Assembly (NCBI RefSeq): GCF_011045195.1
Contig: NZ_CP049199.1
Coordinates: 4,447,501-4,511,500 of the forward strand
Direction of reading: 5' to 3'
Length of the DNA: 64,000 nt
Origin: Caulobacter soli
GTDB taxonomy: Bacteria > Pseudomonadota > Alphaproteobacteria > Caulobacterales > Caulobacteraceae
Every line of letters starts with the position of its first letter. The first letter of the stretch is position 1. A model generated the notes under the pieces. It did no database searches. It worked only from the letters and a program-made list of their open reading frames with translations, and was not told where the DNA came from. Below are positions 16,379 through 25,128 of the stretch, piece by piece. The position numbers and the translations under genes were made by a program.

Positions 16379-17859
16379 TGGACGGCTCAACCAAGCCCGC
16401 CGGCAAGCCGATCTGGCCCAAGGTTCCGGCCGAGTTCGTGCGCGCCATGCTGGCCGGTCACTCGGCCCTGGGCCTGGCCTTCGCGGCCCTGATCTACCTG
16501 GTCTGCTTCTCCGGCTCGATCGCCGTCTTCACCCAGGAATACACTCGCTGGGAACAGCCGGCCGGTCCGGTGCTGCAAGCCGCCACGCCCCAGGCGGCCG
16601 ACCGCGTCTTCCGCGAGGCCCTGGCGCACAATCCCAAGGCCCGCGACGTCTTCGTCCAGTTGCCTGAACCGGTCCGGCCGCGCCTGACCGCGCACCTGGA
16701 CGACGCGACCGGAGCCGAACGCACTTTCGTCGCCGACGCCTCCGGCGCGATCGTCGGCGAGATGAAGACGCCCTGGACCGAGTTCCAGGCTGAACTCCAC
16801 ACCGTGCTGCACCTGCCGCGCGCCTGGGGCGGCTTCATCGTCGGGCTGACCGGCGTGGCGCTGCTGTCGTCGCTGATCTCCGGCGTGCTGTCGCATCCCC
16901 GGGTCTTCAAGGACGCCTTCGCGTTCCGCTGGGGCGGGTCCAAGCGCCTGCAGGAAGCCGACCTGCACAATCGGATCTCGGTCTGGGGCCTGCCCTTCCA
17001 CCTGGTGGTGTCGCTGACCGGCGCGTTCCTGGGCCTGACGGTGATCATCGTCGGGGTGCTGGCCCTGGCCACCTTCAAGGGCGACACGACCAAGGCCTAC
17101 GCCCTGTTCACCGGTCCCAAGGTCGCCGACGACGCCCGCCCCGCGCCGATCATCGACCTGACCCAGGTGCTGGCCACGCTGCGCGCAGCCCACCCCGAGG
17201 CCCGGACCACCTATCTGTTCGTCGAGCATCCCGGCGAGCGGGGCCAGCACGCCAGCGTCAGCGCCCTGACCCCCGGTCGCCTGTCGCGCGGCGAGATCTA
17301 TGTGATCGACGGCGAGGCCAAACTGCGCGGCGCGGTCGGCTACGAGACCGGGAACCTCGGCCAGAAAGTGCTGTCGGCGATGACCCCGCTGCACTTCGGC
17401 TGGTTCGGCGGCTGGCCGGTCAAGATCGCCTATCTGCTGCTGGGCCTAGGCCTGACCAGCGTGACCTCCAGCGGGGTGGCCATCTGGCTGGCGCGCCGCC
17501 GCGACAAGGGACGGCCCGCGCCGCGCTGGGAACGGGTGTGGATCGCCTTCGTCTGGAGCCAGCCGTTCGCCTACGCCCTCTCGGCCCTGGCGGCCCTGAT
17601 CCTGCCGGTGGCGCCCGTCATGGTCTGGCTGCTCGCCACCCTGGCGGCCAGCGCCACGGCCATTCTCTGGGCCCCGGCCGCCCTGTCGCTACGCCTGCGC
17701 GCGGCGACGGCGGGCCTGCTGGCCCTGACGGTTCCGGTCCATGTCGCCCTCAACGGCGGCCGGCTGGCCGATCCCGTGGCCTGGATCATCGACGCCGGCC
17801 TGCTGCTGACCGCCGTGCTCCTGGCCGCCAGCCTCTGGAAGCCGCGTCAAGCGGCGTGA
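16378..17859 (+). CDS. PepSY-associated transmembrane protein (iron-uptake type)
   Basis: 493 residues from ATG 16378. Four main membrane segments frame a large periplasmic part: ALGLAFAALIYLVCFSGSIAVF near the start, GFIVGLTGVALLSSLISGVLSHP, WGLPFHLVVSLTGAFLGLTVIIVGVLAL, and a late group after LLLGLGLTSVTSSGVAIWLARRR. The order (TM, PepSY, TM pair, PepSY, TM) and the H-x-x-L-x-L-P-R-x-W-G text (LHTVLHLPRAWGGFIVGLTG) match PepSY_TM proteins that often accompany ferric-siderophore receptors and may act as ferric reductases. An upstream in-frame start inside the previous gene is possible, but the overlap TGATG makes 16378 the natural one. Confidence 0.85.
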   Translation: MDGSTKPAGKPIWPKVPAEFVRAMLAGHSALGLAFAALIYLVCFSGSIAVFTQEYTRWEQPAGPVLQAATPQAADRVFREALAHNPKARDVFVQLPEPVRPRLTAHLDDATGAERTFVADASGAIVGEMKTPWTEFQAELHTVLHLPRAWGGFIVGLTGVALLSSLISGVLSHPRVFKDAFAFRWGGSKRLQEADLHNRISVWGLPFHLVVSLTGAFLGLTVIIVGVLALATFKGDTTKAYALFTGPKVADDARPAPIIDLTQVLATLRAAHPEARTTYLFVEHPGERGQHASVSALTPGRLSRGEIYVIDGEAKLRGAVGYETGNLGQKVLSAMTPLHFGWFGGWPVKIAYLLLGLGLTSVTSSGVAIWLARRRDKGRPAPRWERVWIAFVWSQPFAYALSALAALILPVAPVMVWLLATLAASATAILWAPAALSLRLRAATAGLLALTVPVHVALNGGRLADPVAWIIDAGLLLTAVLLAASLWKPRQAA

Positions 17860-17896
17860 CGCCATGCGTGGTCGTCGTCCTTCGCTTCCCGAAACG

Positions 17897-17939
17897 AAAA
17901 ACGCCCCCGGACCGAAGTCCGGGGGCGTTTTGTCTTTTC
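17897..17939. terminator. Bidirectional rho-independent terminator
   Basis: CGCCCCCGGAC and GTCCGGGGGCG form an 11-bp stem with loop CGAA. It is flanked by AAAA on the left and TTTTGTCTTTT on the right, so it can end transcription from both the PepSY operon and the convergent cdnL gene. Confidence 0.88.
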
Positions 17940-17952
17940 CAGCCTGGCCGGT

Positions 17953-18468
17953 TTAAGCGGCGGCGGCGGCGGTCTTGACCAGCGACTTGGTCAGGATGCC
18001 GATGGCGGCTTCTCGGTCGATGCGCTCGATGGCGGCGACTTCGCGGGCCATGCGGTCCAGGGCCGATTCATAGAGCTGACGCTCCGAATAGGACTGTTCC
18101 GGCTGGTTCTCGGCGCGGTGCAGGTCGCGCACCACTTCGGCGATCGAGATCAGGTCGCCCGAGTTGATCTTGGCTTCGTATTCCTGGGCGCGACGCGACC
18201 ACATGGTGCGCTTGACGCGGGCGCGGCCCTTCAGGGTGGTCAGGGCTTGCGACACGACATTGCCTTCGGCCAGCGGGCGCAGGCCCGCGGTCTTGGCCTT
18301 CTTGGTCGGCACACGCAGGGTCATCTTTTCGTGGTCGAAGGTGATGATGTAGACCTCGAGCGCCATCCCGGCCACTTCCTGGGTCTCGACGCCCTGGATG
18401 CTGCCCACGCCATGCGCGGGGTAAACGACGTGATCGCCGACCGAGAAGTCCAGACCGCTCTTGCTCAT
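17953..18468 (-). CDS. cdnL: CarD/CdnL-type RNA polymerase-binding regulator
   Basis: 171 residues from ATG 18468, which is preceded by GAGGACG; an upstream in-frame extension has no domain text. The N-terminal RNA-polymerase interaction domain is clear (FSVGDHVVYPAHGVGSIQGVE ... YIITFDHEKMTLRVPTKKA), and the C-terminal helical DNA-binding domain carries WSRRAQEYEAKINSGDL, the conserved Trp wedge. CdnL stabilises open complexes at biosynthetic and rRNA promoters. The C-terminus ends in five alanines (VKTAAAAA); in Caulobacter a C-terminal Ala-Ala end is reported to make CdnL a ClpXP substrate in starvation. Its neighbours fdxA, the S4 protein and the helicase form a familiar Caulobacter-type neighbourhood. 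Confidence 0.93.
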   Translation of the reverse strand: MSKSGLDFSVGDHVVYPAHGVGSIQGVETQEVAGMALEVYIITFDHEKMTLRVPTKKAKTAGLRPLAEGNVVSQALTTLKGRARVKRTMWSRRAQEYEAKINSGDLISIAEVVRDLHRAENQPEQSYSERQLYESALDRMAREVAAIERIDREAAIGILTKSLVKTAAAAA

Positions 18469-18772
18469 TCGTTCGTCCTCAATAAGTTCGGGCAAAGCCC
18501 AAAACACCGCGTCTCGAAAGCATCCAAAGGGGCCTCCCAAACGGCGATAAGGACCCGTCCGCGAAAGGGGTGCGGGGCCAGTACCGGTCAGGATTTGGAA
18601 TAGTTCTTAGGTCACCCTTCGCCTTCGATCGGGCGCGCCGGTTTCCCGGCTGACATCGTCCACATGACGGGCAGGCGCGGATGATCGCGACCGTTACGTC
18701 GAGAGTGACGATATCATAAAATTCAGCTTGATGAAAGGCTTGCGACCTGTTTAGCCGCCCGAACCAGCCGGA
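18469..18772. other. Intergenic region between cdnL and fdxA
   Basis: About 300 nt without a supportable gene. It should hold the cdnL promoter (reading leftwards) and the end of the fdxA transcript. A short imperfect inverted repeat GTTACGTC..GTGACG occurs around 18690-18710, with AT-rich ATATCATAAAATTCA beside it. No clear terminator or RNA gene was seen. Confidence 0.4.
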
Positions 18773-19114
18773 TCAGGAGCCTTTGCCGGGCTTTTCGCTG
18801 AAATATTTCTCGAATTTGCCGGTTTCGCGTTCGAACTCTTCGCGGTCGGCGGGCGGCACGCCCTTGACCGTGATGTTCGGCCAGACCTTGGCGTATTCGG
18901 AGTTGATTCTCAGCCACTTGCCGTCCGGCTCGTCCTCGGTGTCGGGCTTGATGGCGTCGATCGGGCATTCCGGCTCGCAGACGCCGCAGTCGATGCACTC
19001 GTCCGGATTGATGGCTAGGAAGTTCTCGCCCTCATAGAAGCAGTCGACCGGGCACACCTCGACGCAGTCCATGAACTTACATTTGATGCAGGCGTCGGTA
19101 ACGATGTAGGTCAT
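18773..19114 (-). CDS. fdxA: Seven-iron ferredoxin FdxA
   Basis: 113 residues, the normal size for FdxA. Two iron-sulfur cluster motifs are visible: an N-terminal one with [21 protein letters not shown] (the [3Fe-4S]-type spacing shared with Azotobacter FdI) and [16 protein letters not shown] (the [4Fe-4S] motif). The family C-terminal extension follows ([20 protein letters not shown]). It is a soluble low-potential electron carrier in the cytoplasm whose partner is not indicated by the sequence. The gene ends about 300 nt upstream of cdnL on the same strand and starts close to the divergent GGDEF-EAL gene. Confidence 0.95.
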   Translation of the reverse strand: MTYIVTDACIKCKFMDCVEVCPVDCFYEGENFLAINPDECIDCGVCEPECPIDAIKPDTEDEPDGKWLRINSEYAKVWPNITVKGVPPADREEFERETGKFEKYFSEKPGKGS

Positions 19115-19358
19115 CGAAGGCTCGGCAGGTTCCGGGACTAGGCGAGAGAGGGCGCGTTTTCGAAGCCGAGCGCCCGAATGTCAATGCGGCTTGGCTGCGC
19201 GGCGACCCAGGATTTCTCACACCGGCCCAGGCGTGGCGATTTGGCGCCACCTTAAATAGACGCGGATCTTCATATACCGTCGTTACGTTACGCTTTGTTA
19301 TCGAAGCTCGGTCACAACCAAGCCAAGGAAAACAAACAAGAAGTCGACAACCCGACCC

Positions 19359-21437
19359 ATGACGAGAACAGCCGTGCGCCGACAGCTCTCGATCAACTCC
19401 CAGGACACCAAGACGCCGGGCGCCCAGATGGACGCCTTCGAGACGTTTGTGCGCCATGCGCCCTTCGCGGCGGCCCTGGTGGACAACGCCTTTCGCCTGA
19501 CCGCCGTCAGCCCCGACTGGGAAAGCCACGGCCTCAGCCCCGATCTGCTGATCGGCGACGACTTCCGCCGCGCCCTGTTCGGTCCCGAGGACCTCGAGAG
19601 CCTGGAGCGCTGCGTGGCGTTCGGCGAGGCGTTCTCGCGCTACCGCTCGATCTCGCTGAACGGGGCCGAGCCACGCATCTGGCGCACCGAATTCGCCGCC
19701 ACCGTGACGGAAACCGGCCGCACCCTGGCGGTGATCGTCACCGCCCGCGACGTCAGCGGCTACGCCGAGACCGCCCTGAAGGCCGAACGCGACCAGCAGC
19801 GCCTGAAGATGGCGCTGGAGCTCGACGACCTGATGGTCCGCGAATACGACCTGCGGACCGGCGAGATCTATTGCTCGGGCACGTCGCCCGAGCTGGAGAA
19901 ATGGTGCCTGTTCAAGCACGACCCGTTGGAGATCGTGCACCCCGACGACCGCGAGAAGATGGCCGAGCTGGTCCGCGCCCGGAAGGACGGCGAGGCCCAG
20001 GTCTTCGAGTTCCGCCTCAATCGCGACGACGGGGTCGAGACCTGGGTGCGTTCGGTCGGGAAGAAATTCCTGGGCGCGGACGGCAAGCCCGAGCGGCTGG
20101 TCAACCTCTTCAAGGACATCACCGACCGCCGCCGCCAGACCGAGGCCGTCGAGAACCTGGCCTTCAAGGACAGCCTGACGGGCCTGCCCAACCGCGCCTA
20201 TTTCCAGCGTAAGTTCCAGGAGGCCGTCGACGCCTCGGAGATCATGGGCGAGCTGTTCGGCCTGATCATGATCGACGTCGACCACTTCAAGGACATCAAC
20301 GACACCCTGGGCCACGACGCCGGCGACGCCCTGCTGAAACGCCTGGCCGAGATGCTGCACGCGGCCTTCCGCTCGGGCGACACCGTGGCGCGCCTGGGCG
20401 GCGACGAGTTCGCGGTGATCCTGCGCGGCCTGCATTCCGAGGCCGACATGATGCGGCCGGTCAACGCCCTGCAGGACCTGCTGCGCCGGCCCATCGAGCA
20501 CGGCGGCCGCAGCTTCTCGGTCAGCGCCAGCATCGGGGCGGCCCTGCACGGCGATCTCGACGCCGATCCCAGCCACATGATCAAGAACGCCGACATCGCG
20601 CTCTACCGGGCCAAGGACGAGGGCCGCAACCGCAGCGTCGTCTTCGATCCCTCGATGCGCTCGGCCCTGGAGCAGCGGGTGGAGCTGCTGCGCGACATCC
20701 GCGCGGCGATCACGGCCAGGGAGTTCGTGCTCTACTACCAGCCGGTGGTCGATATCGCCTCCAACAGCGTCAGCGGCTTCGAGGCCCTGATGCGCTGGGA
20801 CCATCCCGAGCAGGGCATTCTGACGCCCGACCGCTTCATGCCCGCCTTCGAGGACCAGGACCTGTCGCTGAAGCTGGGCGACCTGGCCTTCGAGACCGCG
20901 CTGAAGCAGATGCGCGAATGGCTGGACCAAGGCGTGGAATTCGGTCGCGTCGCCGTCAACATCTCGGCCGCCCAGTTCCGCAGCGGGCGTCTGGCCGAAG
21001 AGGTCCAGGACCGGCTCAAGCGCTGGAACGTGCCGTGCGAGCGCCTGACCATCGAGGTCACCGAGAACGTCTATATGGGTTGGGGCTCGGAGATGGTCAG
21101 CGACACCGTCCGCGCCCTGCACAAGGCCGGAGTGATGATCGCGCTGGACGATTTCGGCACCGGCTACGCCAGCCTCGCCAACCTGCGCCAGTTCCCGATC
21201 GACCGGCTGAAGATCGACAAGTCCTTTGTCCAGAACACCGAGGACGCCGCCATCGTGAAGGCGGTGATCACCCTGGGCTCCTCCATGGGCATGAAGGTCG
21301 TCGCCGAGGGCGTCGAGGACCAGGCCCAGCTGGACGCCCTGGCCGACTACGGCTGCGACCAGATCCAAGGGTATCACTTCTCGCGGCCGATGCCGGCGGG
21401 GATGGTGGCGGGGTATCTGAAGGGGTTTGGGAAGTAG
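19359..21437 (+). CDS. PAS-GGDEF-EAL cyclic-di-GMP enzyme
   Basis: 692 residues. Two PAS-like sensor regions precede the catalytic part (about 25-130 and 150-270; FEFRLNRDDGVETWVRSVGKKFLGADGKPERLVNLFKDITDRR). The GGDEF domain has DSLTGLPNR, DVDHFKDINDTLGHDAGD and RLGGDEFAV (active site near 347-351). An intact RSGD I-site lies five residues upstream, as in product-inhibited cyclases. The EAL domain has GFEALMRW (near 475), TENVYMG, ALDDFGTGYASL and VVAEGVED, all as expected for a working phosphodiesterase. Both activities are probable, so net direction cannot be predicted. No membrane segment is seen. It is divergent from fdxA and followed by a palindromic repeat. Confidence 0.92.
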   Translation: MTRTAVRRQLSINSQDTKTPGAQMDAFETFVRHAPFAAALVDNAFRLTAVSPDWESHGLSPDLLIGDDFRRALFGPEDLESLERCVAFGEAFSRYRSISLNGAEPRIWRTEFAATVTETGRTLAVIVTARDVSGYAETALKAERDQQRLKMALELDDLMVREYDLRTGEIYCSGTSPELEKWCLFKHDPLEIVHPDDREKMAELVRARKDGEAQVFEFRLNRDDGVETWVRSVGKKFLGADGKPERLVNLFKDITDRRRQTEAVENLAFKDSLTGLPNRAYFQRKFQEAVDASEIMGELFGLIMIDVDHFKDINDTLGHDAGDALLKRLAEMLHAAFRSGDTVARLGGDEFAVILRGLHSEADMMRPVNALQDLLRRPIEHGGRSFSVSASIGAALHGDLDADPSHMIKNADIALYRAKDEGRNRSVVFDPSMRSALEQRVELLRDIRAAITAREFVLYYQPVVDIASNSVSGFEALMRWDHPEQGILTPDRFMPAFEDQDLSLKLGDLAFETALKQMREWLDQGVEFGRVAVNISAAQFRSGRLAEEVQDRLKRWNVPCERLTIEVTENVYMGWGSEMVSDTVRALHKAGVMIALDDFGTGYASLANLRQFPIDRLKIDKSFVQNTEDAAIVKAVITLGSSMGMKVVAEGVEDQAQLDALADYGCDQIQGYHFSRPMPAGMVAGYLKGFGK

Positions 21438-21444
21438 CTCACCG

Positions 21445-21565
21445 ACTTGCCCCCACCTGACCGCTACGCGGTCTGTCCGCCCCCATAGGGGGCGGAGGAC
21501 AAAAACGCGCGGCCTCTTCCCCCTATGGGGGAAGACGATCGCGAAGCGATCCGTAGGGGGCAAGT
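21445..21565. repeat. Multi-armed palindromic element, family 1, copy A
   Basis: Terminal inverted repeats ACTTGCCCCC and GGGGGCAAGT enclose four hairpins: stem GACCGC (loop TAC), stem TCCGCCCCC (loop ATA), stem CTTCCCCC (loop TAT) and stem GATCGC (loop GAA). It lies between the convergent GGDEF-EAL and S4 genes. Copies occur at 44253-44375 (reverse orientation) and 63366-63487. Paired base changes between copies keep the arms intact. Confidence 0.88.
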
Positions 21566-21573
21566 GCGTGAGC

Positions 21574-21858
21574 CTACCCCTCGACCGCCTCGTACAGCTC
21601 CCGCGCCTCGGTCGCCGGCCCGCGCCGCTCTCCGAACCCCACCACCCGCACCGCCACCACCCGGCCGCCGATGGCGAACACCAGGCCGTCGCCGACCCGC
21701 AGGCCGCGCGAGGGTTTGTCGACGCGGCTTTCGGCGCCGGCCCTCGTCAACCGGATACGGCCTTCCTCGACGAAGCGGCCGGCCAGGGAGCGGGTCTTGA
21801 AGAACCGCGCGCGCCACAGCCAGACGTCGGCGCGGCAGTGGCCGGCGTCTTCCGTCAT
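21574..21858 (-). CDS. S4-domain RNA-binding protein (Hsp15/RlmB-partner type)
   Basis: 94 residues from ATG 21858. An S4 domain starts almost at once (CRADVWLWRARFFKTRSLAGRFVEEGRIRL) and continues with GLRVGDGLVFAIGGRVVAVRVVGFGERRGPATEARELY, the arrangement of the heat-shock-15-like S4 family. In Escherichia coli such a protein binds stalled 50S subunits carrying peptidyl-tRNA. The start overlaps the stop of the helicase gene by 4 nt (ATGA), so the two are co-translated and may work together on structured RNA. An extension further upstream reads only the helicase tail in another frame and was rejected. Confidence 0.88.
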   Translation of the reverse strand: MTEDAGHCRADVWLWRARFFKTRSLAGRFVEEGRIRLTRAGAESRVDKPSRGLRVGDGLVFAIGGRVVAVRVVGFGERRGPATEARELYEAVEG

Positions 21859-24398
21859 GCGGTAGCCTTGGCGGGCGCGGCCTTTCGACGGCGGGGTTTC
21901 TTCCGACGCGGCGGCGGCTCGGTCAGCTTGGCCAGGGCCGCGAACGGCGAGTCCGGGCGGGCCGTGACCTTGGGCTCGGGCCGCTGGGCGCCGCGCCGCT
22001 TCCACAGGATCGGATCGCCCTCCTTGGGGCGAATGGCGGGCGTGTAGTCCAGGGCGCGCAGCACGGCGGCGGCCTCGGCCGGGGTCCAGCCCAGGGCCTC
22101 GCGGGCGGCGTCGGTCAGCACCACCCCGCCGGGCTTCTGGCCCTCGCGCAGCAAGGCGTCCAGGCGCTCCAGCATCTCGACCGGAGCCACATACCTGCCG
22201 ACCAGCCGCAGGCCGTTGCCGGCCAGGGCGCGGGCGTCCGGCGCCGGGCTAGGCGCGGCGGCCAGGCGCTCGCTTTCGCCGCGCCAGCCGCCCGGCGTCA
22301 GGGCGCGAGCCGTGGCCAGGGCCTCCGGCCGCAGCACCGACGGCAGGAACAGGCTGAACGCCCCGATCCGCACGCCCAGGGCCTTCAGGTTGCGCCGCTC
22401 GGCCTGGCTCATGGCCTTCAGGTCGGTGTCGACCGCGCGCTTGTCCAGCACCCCGCCGGCCTCTAGCAGCCGGTGGGCCAGGCCGCGCGGCAGGCCCTTC
22501 AGCTCGCCGCCGCCCAGGGCCCGTTCCAGCTTGCGCAGGCCCGCCAGCTTGCGATCGACCTCGCCGGCCAGGAAGGCGTCCAGCCGTCGCTCGGCTCGCT
22601 CGCGCGCCGCCGCGTCGCCCAGGTCGCCCAGCAGCCGGGCGCGCGGCGCCAGCAGGTCGCCACCGGTTCTTACCGCTCCGGCCGCCTCGCCGTTCCACAG
22701 CACCGCGCCGTCGGGCGTCAGGGTGAAAGCGCCGTCCGGCTCGGCCGCCAGCTTGCCCAGGCGTCTTGCGATTTCCGGGGTGACGGCCCGCTGGGCGGTG
22801 TTGCGCAGCGCCTTTTCCTCTAGCGCGCTGCCGCCCTTTTCCTGGACGAAGGTGACGCCGGTCAGCCGGCCGACGATGTGGCCCTCGACCGTCACCGCCC
22901 CGTCGGCGCCCACGCCCGCCAGCATGGTCTCGCGGTCGCCCAGCTGGCGCATCAGCACGCTGGTGCGCCGGTCGATGAACCGGGCCATAAGCTTCTCGTG
23001 CAAGGTGTCGGAGAGACGATCCTCCAGTTGCCGCGTCGTGCCCTGCCAGTGGACCGGATTGTGCAGCCAGTCGCCGCGATTGGCGATGTAGCTGAGCGTG
23101 CGCACGCCCGACAGGCGGGCGGCCAGGCTGTCGATCTCGCCGTCGGTGCGGTCCAGCGCCTTGAACTGGCCGGCGATCCAGTCTTCCGGCAGGCGCTTGC
23201 GGCCCGTGGTCAGGTCGTCGAACAGGGTGCGGACCATGCGCTGGTGGTCGTCGTCGGTGGTCTTGCGGAAGTCGGGGGTCTGACAGACGTCCCACAGCCG
23301 GATCAGGGCCGAGCGGTCGGCCTTGCAGCGGGCGACCACGTCCTCCTGGCTCGCCAGCTTCCTCAGCGTGCGCTCGTCCAGCGCCTCTTCCGACAGGCTC
23401 AGCCCCCCGCGCTTGGGCGGCTCGGCCAGCGAGCGCAGCAGGCCGGGCAGCGAGCCGAAGTCCAGCCGGGCGTTGCGCCACTCCGCGCCCATCACCGGCT
23501 CGAACTGGTGGTTGACGACGGACTCGACCAGGTCCTCGTCCATCTCCTCGCAGTCGCCGGTCACCCCGAAGGTGCCGTCGCGGGTGTAGCGCCCGGCGCG
23601 GCCGGCGATCTGGCCCACCTCCTGGGGGTGCAGCCAGCGGGTGCGCTTGCCGTCGAACTTGCGCAGGCCGGCGAAGGCCACGTGGTCGACGTCCATGTTC
23701 AAGCCCATGCCGATGGCGTCGGTGGCCACCAGGAAGTCGACTTCACCGGACTGGTAGAGGGCGACCTGGGCGTTGCGCGTGCGGGGGGAGAGGCTCCCCA
23801 TCACCACCGCCGCACCGCCGCGTTGGCGACGGATCAGCTCGGCGATGGCGTAGACGGCGTCGGTGGAGAAGGCGACCACCGCCGAGCGACGCGGCAGGCG
23901 GGTCAGCTTCTTGGAGCCGGCATAGGTCAGGTTGGAGAACCGCTCGCGCGTCACGATCTCGGCGTCGGGCAGCAGGCGGCGGATCAGCGGGGCCATGGTC
24001 CCCGCGCCTAGCAGCATGGTCTCGAACCGCCCCCGGGCGTGCAGCAGCCGGTGGGTGAAGATGTGGCCGCGCTCGGGATCGGCGCACAGCTGGATCTCGT
24101 CGATGGCCACGAACTCGACCTCGCGGGTCAGCGGCATGGCCTCGACGGTGCAGACGAAATAGGCCGCGCGCGGCGGCACGATCTTTTCCTCGCCGGTGAT
24201 CAGGGCCACCGAGGCCTTGCCGCGCAGCTTGACGATCCGGTCGTAGATCTCGCGGGCCAGCAGGCGCAGCGGCAGGCCGATCATGCCCGAGGCGTGGCCC
24301 AGCATCCGCTCGACGGCCAGGTGGGTCTTGCCGGTATTGGTGGGGCCGAGCACCGCCGTCAGCTTGGAAGGGGCCAGGCCTGTGGAACGGTCACTCAT
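21855..24398 (-). CDS. Suv3-like DExH-box RNA helicase
   Basis: 847 residues. Walker A is LGPTNTGKTHLAVERML (residues about 17-33) and motif II is VAIDEIQLCAD (DEIQ variant). Later motifs include VVMGSLSPRTRNAQVALYQSG, VDFLVATDAIGMGLNMDVDHVAF and QIAGRAGRYTRDGTFG. The early Lys/Thr loop and the text AAYFVCTVEAMPL match the mitochondrial SUV3 and bacterial MgpS-like group. This group unwinds RNA and in mitochondria feeds a degradosome. The C-terminal 400 residues are alpha-helical with a Lys/Arg-rich tail (PPPRRKKPRRRKAAPAKATA), likely RNA-binding. It is followed by an overlapping S4 gene on the same strand. Confidence 0.9.
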   Translation of the reverse strand: MSDRSTGLAPSKLTAVLGPTNTGKTHLAVERMLGHASGMIGLPLRLLAREIYDRIVKLRGKASVALITGEEKIVPPRAAYFVCTVEAMPLTREVEFVAIDEIQLCADPERGHIFTHRLLHARGRFETMLLGAGTMAPLIRRLLPDAEIVTRERFSNLTYAGSKKLTRLPRRSAVVAFSTDAVYAIAELIRRQRGGAAVVMGSLSPRTRNAQVALYQSGEVDFLVATDAIGMGLNMDVDHVAFAGLRKFDGKRTRWLHPQEVGQIAGRAGRYTRDGTFGVTGDCEEMDEDLVESVVNHQFEPVMGAEWRNARLDFGSLPGLLRSLAEPPKRGGLSLSEEALDERTLRKLASQEDVVARCKADRSALIRLWDVCQTPDFRKTTDDDHQRMVRTLFDDLTTGRKRLPEDWIAGQFKALDRTDGEIDSLAARLSGVRTLSYIANRGDWLHNPVHWQGTTRQLEDRLSDTLHEKLMARFIDRRTSVLMRQLGDRETMLAGVGADGAVTVEGHIVGRLTGVTFVQEKGGSALEEKALRNTAQRAVTPEIARRLGKLAAEPDGAFTLTPDGAVLWNGEAAGAVRTGGDLLAPRARLLGDLGDAAARERAERRLDAFLAGEVDRKLAGLRKLERALGGGELKGLPRGLAHRLLEAGGVLDKRAVDTDLKAMSQAERRNLKALGVRIGAFSLFLPSVLRPEALATARALTPGGWRGESERLAAAPSPAPDARALAGNGLRLVGRYVAPVEMLERLDALLREGQKPGGVVLTDAAREALGWTPAEAAAVLRALDYTPAIRPKEGDPILWKRRGAQRPEPKVTARPDSPFAALAKLTEPPPRRKKPRRRKAAPAKATA

Positions 24399-24485
24399 GA
24401 GTCAAAGGTGGTGCGGGAATCGGGGCGAGGCAAGCGGGGGCGTGGAGCGACTGGACGTCGCGTGGACGATCGGTCATCGAAGGGC

Positions 24486-25058
24486 ATGTCCGCCATCGTC
24501 GCCGCCGCCTCGCCCCTCGAACTGGCCGCCCTGTGGCGGCTGGACCTGCTGACGGCGCGGGACGTGGTCCTGGTCTGCCTGACATGGTTGGAACAGGGCC
24601 TCGACGCCGAAGCTCCGGACATCGCCGTTCTGGCCGGTGAGGTCGATCCTCGGATCCTCGATCTGCGCCCGCGCTTCGAACGGGTTCTGGCCGACCTGAT
24701 CGGCGCCCCGCTGTCGCGCGACGAGGCCTTGCCCATCGCGCTGCGCCTCCATCTGGCCGTCGCCCTGGTCCAGCCCGACGAGCGGTTCGTCGAGGCCATG
24801 GACCTGGTGATGGCCCGCTTCAAATACGCGAGCGAAAGTCGCCTGGTGGTCCACCCGCGTCGCCTGACCGATCGACCGGACGAGACCTTCGCCGAGCAGG
24901 CGCTGGGCCTGGAATATGTCTACGGCGTCTATGACGAGCTCGACGACCTTCTGGGCGGCCAAATGCTGGTCGACGATCCCGTGGCCATGAAGGCGCGATG
25001 CCTGGAGGACCTGCGCGAGGAAGCCGCCGTCCTGCACGCCCATCTGGTGACGCTTTAG
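24486..25058 (+). CDS. Hypothetical protein
   Basis: 190 residues from ATG 24486, preceded by GAAGGG. The product is soluble, acidic and mainly helical (SPLELAALWRLDLLTARDVVLVCLTWLEQGLDAE ... FAEQALGLEYVYGVYDELDDLLG). No catalytic motif, signal peptide or membrane span is evident, and I do not recognise the family. It is divergent from the Suv3-like helicase with about 90 nt between starts and is followed 70 nt later by a membrane protein gene. Codon use is like its neighbours, so it appears native. Confidence 0.72.
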   Translation: MSAIVAAASPLELAALWRLDLLTARDVVLVCLTWLEQGLDAEAPDIAVLAGEVDPRILDLRPRFERVLADLIGAPLSRDEALPIALRLHLAVALVQPDERFVEAMDLVMARFKYASESRLVVHPRRLTDRPDETFAEQALGLEYVYGVYDELDDLLGGQMLVDDPVAMKARCLEDLREEAAVLHAHLVTL

Positions 25059-25128
25059 CCCTGTGAACGTCGCCATGGGAACCGGCGTGACGGCGGTTGG
25101 TTCAGCCTGGGCAACCCAGGACCCTTCC

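Noticed and set aside
21445..21565. Possible CRISPR or simple terminator at the GGDEF-S4 boundary
   Set aside because: No direct repeats with spacers; the structure is nested inverted repeats that recur elsewhere, so a dispersed palindromic element fits better.
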